From Reticulitermes lucifugus (Eukaryota; Arthropoda; Insecta; Blattodea; Rhinotermitidae): a DNA stretch of 64,000 bases. The notes beneath the pieces were generated by a model that was not told the origin of the DNA, did no database searches, and saw nothing but the letters and a program-made list of their open reading frames with translations. How positions within the stretch are numbered: position 1 is the first letter of the stretch; each line of letters opens with the position of its first letter. The position numbers and the translations under genes were made by a program. The DNA is taken from positions 1,679-65,678 of the forward strand of contig JAKCWW010001011.1 in the NCBI GenBank assembly GCA_026260175.1, written 5' to 3'. Positions 60,041 to 64,000 of the stretch are shown here, in pieces.

Positions 60041-61890
60041 TTTTCAACTGACATATGCTATATCCCAGAAGATTTAAGCCATGTATGTACGAAATTCATC
60101 CTCCTGGAATTTTATATTTTTCTGACGATAACATTTCCGTTACATACCTTTTGAATACTGCCCGTCTTCCAGTGTTCCAGCATCTCACAACTAGAAAAAC
60201 AGCGCTTTGTAAACTCCAACTGTTCCCTTCCTTTTTTTACCTGAGGACGGGAACAGTATATTTTGCAAAAAGGTAGTGCACTCTTGTGTTTTGTATTGAT
60301 TACGTTTATTATGATAAAAAAAATATAGATGAGGCCTAACAAAACCATTTTAGGCGTTTGAAATAAAGCGCCTATATAAAATTAAAAATTCAGTTGCTAC
60401 CATAGAGGAAGCATACCGAGTCATCGTCACGATTACATACATCAAACTCTGCTGTTTAGAGAAATTACCGCCCTTTATTCTGAGACTTATACGAAGTCCA
60501 CACACAGCCTATGGGAAGATAACAGTTTCTAAACGTTAGAGTATATGTTAGGCCTATATATAAAAATTAGAGCAGTTCGTCAATCAGGGCTGCAAACACA
60601 CCCCCTCCCACCGCAGACATTTTGAGGAAATTAAATAAATGAATAAAAGTTGTTGTTAGAAGGTACAAGCTTTCGTTAAAAAACGTGAATTAAACGAATT
60701 ATATTGAAAACTGGCGCCTGACACTTTAAGTGCTGCGGAGATCAGAATGGGCTGCGCCCTTCCCAGCCCTTGCGCGCTGGCTCCAGCACAACTACTGCAA
60801 GTAGTGGGAAGATTCACCGAGCTAGGCGTGTGGATGGTCTGCAGTCAGTACAGCTCAGACAGCATTTCAAGGAGTACTTCCTACACATGTTTACCTCTCC
60901 AAACGTTTCCAACTCTGCCATTTTGATAAACATTTTACCTTGTTCTTTTAAAGCCATATTTCTGAATGTTTTAATTTTAGCAGCTGCAAATTAAGATAAA
61001 CATGAAAAAAAGAATGTGAGTAATTAGTTTTTTTTACAACTAACTCACGCCAAGAAGACTCAGATTAAGAATTTAGTTCGTGTAACTTTTGAGGCGTGCT
61101 TCTCTACTCTGAAAAGATTGCCGATTTTTTAAGGAGCACAATATCGCAATACCGTCTTTCTCTTTTGAATATGTTAATTGTAGAAACGTACTGATTGAGA
61201 ATATTATTAATTTTAATGATGTAGTTATTTATAAAAATGCTAATCGTAAGAAAAGAGGAAAGTTTTTTTATACAAATAAAGTTGTAAATGAAGTAATATG
61301 TTAGTGAATGTTTATTTTATAATTCTTTATTAAAATTTAAAATACTCTTGAATTCTTGCCAATCATTTTACCGAAACTTTAAAAAGTTGCAGAGTTTCAT
61401 CATAGCTTAAAATAAATAACATGGAAAATTAAAAAAATTCGTGCTGATTAATCACATAATAATCCTATCCCTAGCATTACCATAAGAAAATCACAAGAGC
61501 CGCCACTGTTGTAAAGACTACACTTTAGAAGTTTATTATAAATACGAGTCCAAAGTTCAGACTTTGGTTTCATATCGCTTCTTTCTTAATCTTGATCCCT
61601 TTCTACCTGCTCGTTGTAGGTGTAGAGGGGGCTCATATATCTGCGAATATAAAATTTCCGGTGTTATGTTTGTGACGCCTGTGCTTTTGAGATATATGCC
61701 AAAGGTTTCTGGTAAACTCTTTCCTCCGAAATACTAATAGCTGTCTAACGAAATACTTGACGCCATATATTAGAAAATTACATATAACAAAATGAAGATT
61801 TTTCACTTTTATTTCTCAGGTATATTGTTATTTATTTATATCACATAATGCTGATTGTGCAGTAAATTTAACACGATCCATTCCGCTGTG
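60041..61890. other. Unannotated A+T-rich DNA
   Basis: No feature recognised. It includes a frame at 60055-60276 and a very A+T-rich stretch at 61200-61450. Confidence 0.4.
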
Positions 61891-61973
61891 CGAATATATT
61901 CAAATAAACAGCACAATATGTTCAGTTCAACACAACTTACATTTAATATCTAATATCTACGCAGTACAGAATG

Positions 61974-62000
61974 TGTTTCGTTCCTAGCACCATCATCAGG
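61974..62000 (-). ncRNA. Hammerhead-like motif, left arm, degraded
   Basis: The minus strand reads CCTGATGATGGTGCTAGGAA then CGAAACA. The CTGATGA core and GAAA are present, but stem II (GTGC/GGAA) no longer pairs properly and the stem III palindrome is lost. Confidence 0.3.
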
Positions 62001-62288
62001 TGTACCATACAAGTCTCAGTACTAGGTAAAAAATTTAATCTTTGTGAGATCTCACAAAATATTAAAAATTCTACGAGTATTTTTACAGGAAGATACTGTA
62101 ACTTGCATTTGTCATGGTTTGGATATGTATTCAGATGTTACAAAAAATGTTAGAATTAAAAATATAAAATGTTTAAATTTTAAATTCAAAAACCTTATCT
62201 TATTGTAACAAATACTCGTAAATTGTTTGATGTGTTGTGAGATCTCACAAAAATTGCATTTTTTATCTTGTACTGAGTCTTATATGGC

Positions 62289-62326
62289 ACATCTGATGAT
62301 GGTCCTAGGACGGAAACATGTTGTGT
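62289..62326 (+). ncRNA. Hammerhead-like fold, right arm
   Basis: Stem I ACAT with GTGT (one T-G wobble), core CTGATGA, TG, stem II GTCC-TA-GGAC, an extra G, GAAA, palindromic CATG, TT. GTT would be the cleavage triplet. The stem II loop is very short and extra bases flank the stem, so it is less convincing than the 36.5-kb copy. Confidence 0.4.
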
Positions 62327-62399
62327 ACGAAGTAGATTTTAGATATTTAACTGAGTTGTGCTGAACTGAACATATTGTGTTGTTATTTGATTGTACAGA

Positions 62400-62930
62400 T
62401 TGTTTGAAAATTGTATTAGAAGTAAGAAAATTATGGTTGGGAAAAGTGTGTTTCATTATGTAATTTTATATTCAACAAAGAATAAGGGATTGAAAGAAAG
62501 AAAGTAGGATATTAATCCAAGCCAATTTTTATTTTTGGTTTTATTTGAGAGTAAAAAGGTATATTAGCAAATTATTTTTCTTATAAAACTGTGTATCGCA
62601 TTGAAGACTGCATTGGAATAATGCACATGTTGGGGTTTTCATGATTTTTGTTACATTTTTCAATACCTTCCTTTGCTGGTGACACCTTCAATTATTTAAG
62701 CTTCTAAAGATCAGTGGTAAAGGCATGTGCCATATAATGTAACACTTAAAAACTTTAAATTTTGACCACACTACGTCCTTACTTGTGTAATATGATTATC
62801 ACAATAAACATCGATTATTTCCCTATATTGCATATTTGATTAGCCTTTTTAATGGAGACAGACTGTGTTCTCTATGGCGTAGGGGCTGACTTATTCCTTG
62901 TACACAATGTATTTAATTTTTATTTATGCA
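62400..62930. other. Unannotated A+T-rich DNA
   Basis: No feature recognised. Confidence 0.4.
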
Positions 62931-62934
62931 AGGT

Positions 62935-63172
62935 CGTTCCATGACTCAGGATGTTTGTTGTCTGCCTCTCACCACGGAGACACAGGTTCAGTCCCGGGTC
63001 ACGCAGCAGATATATGCACGTGTGGTGGACAAATGGGGCTCTCACAGGTTTTTCTACGACTAACGCGGGTTTTCACGTTCACTGTCCCTGCACCATTACA
63101 CCAAACTCAGCTTCCTTCTCTTATCAGAAGGACAAGCATACGAAGCCTGTGAATCTTGAAATAAAGTGATGA
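62935..63172 (+). mobile_element. tRNA-derived SINE of a third family
   Basis: The block CTCTCACCACGGAGACACAG, GTTCAGTCCCGGGTCACGCA contains a good pol III box B (GGTTCAGTCCC). A body with GTGGTGGACAAATGGGGCTC, GGGTTTTCACGTTCACTG and CCCTGCACCATTACACCA follows. It resembles the GGGTTTTCTCCGGG, TTTCCCCC, CACCA 3' region of known insect SINE/LINE tails. The box A half is diverged (about 62955-62970). Ends in TTGAAATAAAGTGATGAATAG. Confidence 0.6.
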
Positions 63173-63221
63173 ATAGCTGACTAACTCCATGAAACTCAAC
63201 ACATATTGAGAAGCTAAGAGT

Positions 63222-63530
63222 CCCTCAGTTATTCATGAAATTCCTTGCTTTCTTGGAACCTGAATGATCTTTACTGCGTTTAAATCAGACCGCCACTTAT
63301 TCCTATCCTGAGGTGAATTAATCCAATCCACAATCTCACCTAATTTCTTTAAGATATATTTTAACAATATGCTCCAATCTACGCATAGGTCTTCCAAGTG
63401 ATCCTTTACTTTACGCGTCCCCAACAAAAGCCTGTCTGCTATTCTCTCCTGACGTCGGGAGCATTGGAAAGAACAATATTTTAATATTTCAATCTCCAAA
63501 GGGCTAGTCATTTGTCTTCCTGGCACACTG
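63222..63530 (-). mobile_element. LINE ORF2 3' end fragment
   Basis: The minus strand reads RQERIADRLLLGTRKVKDHL, LEDLCVDWSILLKYILKKL, VDWINSPQDRNKW and VPRKQGIS then a stop at about 63233. This is the usual C-terminal end of one large insect LINE group (PLGRPRRRWEDNIK, DWI.LAQDRDRWRALVN, LRVP...G.F). It is the same group as the scrap at 49.8 kb and possibly the one at 33.0 kb. Only the last hundred codons are present, so the copy is severely 5'-truncated. Confidence 0.75.
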
Positions 63531-64000
63531 GTTAGCTAAGGGCGTGTTACTGATTAATTCGGGGTAGGATTACTGTTACAGACGGAGTCTTATCTCTTTC
63601 CCACATCGTTGACATTGGTCTGAAATCAAATCTTAACACTCAGGTTTTACTAGAGATACTTGCCAAGAACTTCAAATGGCTAAGGCATGAACCTGACCAT
63701 TCACATATACATATTACCCAGCTTAAATATGCTTGGAGCTATACTTCGGATGCTTTGAAGTGTTTTCCTTAACCATGTACAGCACAATGCAACCAGCACC
63801 TGCTATAATATTAAAATACTCTGCAATATACTCGAAAAGTTCATTTATGTTTTAAATTTAGTGCTCGCATTAAAGACCAGTTATTTCTCCAAACATTTTT
63901 AACTGATTGATATTCACAGTGGAAACAGAATACTTTCTGTAAGGTACGAACTAAATTTTATATGACTTTACATAAATGTAAGTTTTCAAAGCGTTAAATG
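63531..64000. other. Unannotated A+T-rich DNA
   Basis: No feature recognised up to the window edge. Confidence 0.4.

Larger units (their letters stand above)
61895..62394. mobile_element. Inverted-repeat element with paired hammerhead-like motifs, older
   Basis: Arms at about 61895-62079 and 62213-62394 are reverse complements over some 180 bases with roughly 80% identity by eye, separated by a 133-base A+T-rich spacer. Shared blocks include CACAATATGTTCAGTTCA, TTGTGAGATCTCACAA (itself palindromic) and TACGAGTA at the inner edge. Each arm has a hammerhead-like motif, minus strand on the left and plus strand on the right, the same layout as at 36.3 kb. The arms have diverged far more than there, so it is the older of the two. 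No protein frame. Confidence 0.65.

Overview
The window looks like repeat-rich, A+T-rich intergenic or intronic DNA from a large insect genome. I found no host protein-coding gene, no convincing tRNA or rRNA gene and no CRISPR array. The open frames are short. They are either translations of simple repeats and SINEs, chance frames in A+T-rich DNA, or pieces of decayed transposable elements. The mix is typical of insects: tRNA-derived SINEs, LINE reverse transcriptase fragments, a Penelope-like element, Tc1/mariner relics and long tetranucleotide microsatellites. The LINE and Penelope peptides resemble those I know from cockroach-like (polyneopteran) genomes. That assignment comes from memory, not from a search.

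Layout. 1-9 kb: A+T-rich DNA with a TATG microsatellite (0.83-1.33 kb), a SINE copy (3.4 kb) and a GGT-rich patch (6 kb). 9-16.5 kb: two more copies of the same SINE (9.1 and 16.3 kb), a second GGT-rich patch (10.3 kb) and a different SINE (11.1 kb). 16.9-19.05 kb: a 5'-truncated minus-strand LINE that has lost its catalytic YADD segment. 20.2-20.8 kb: the 3' end of another LINE on the plus strand. 24.9-25.35 kb: a G+C-rich patch, possibly a fossil LTR. 28.9 kb: a DDE transposase relic. 31.7 kb: a pogo-like transposon end. 36.3-36.6 kb: a young 148-bp inverted repeat carrying hammerhead-ribozyme-like folds. 41.9-44 kb: an unexplained, less A+T-rich segment with a perfect 26-bp palindrome. 44.85-45.6 kb: a compound GATA/GGTA microsatellite. 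45.9-46.4 kb: a second, diverged pair of hammerhead-like folds. 49.8-52.5 kb: a LINE scrap next to a broken Penelope-like element with its terminal repeats. 53.5-54.6 kb: a mariner transposase relic. 54.8 kb: a fourth SINE copy. 61.9-62.4 kb: a third inverted pair with hammerhead-like folds. 62.9-63.5 kb: a third SINE family and a LINE 3' end.

The most interesting theme is a set of small hammerhead-ribozyme-like folds. Each has stem I, a CTGANGA core, stem II, GAAA, a very short palindromic stem III, and a cleavage triplet. They recur in the window, and in three places as outward-pointing pairs in inverted arms. Stem II differs in sequence between copies but stays base-paired, and one stem III is also palindromic in two different versions (CATATG and CATG). 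That is what selection for, or descent from, a folded RNA would give. Reduced-stem-III hammerheads are known partners of Penelope-like elements, and a Penelope-like element lies in this window with a related motif in its end repeats. I infer that the inverted pairs are short non-autonomous elements related to such retroelements. No activity is shown here.
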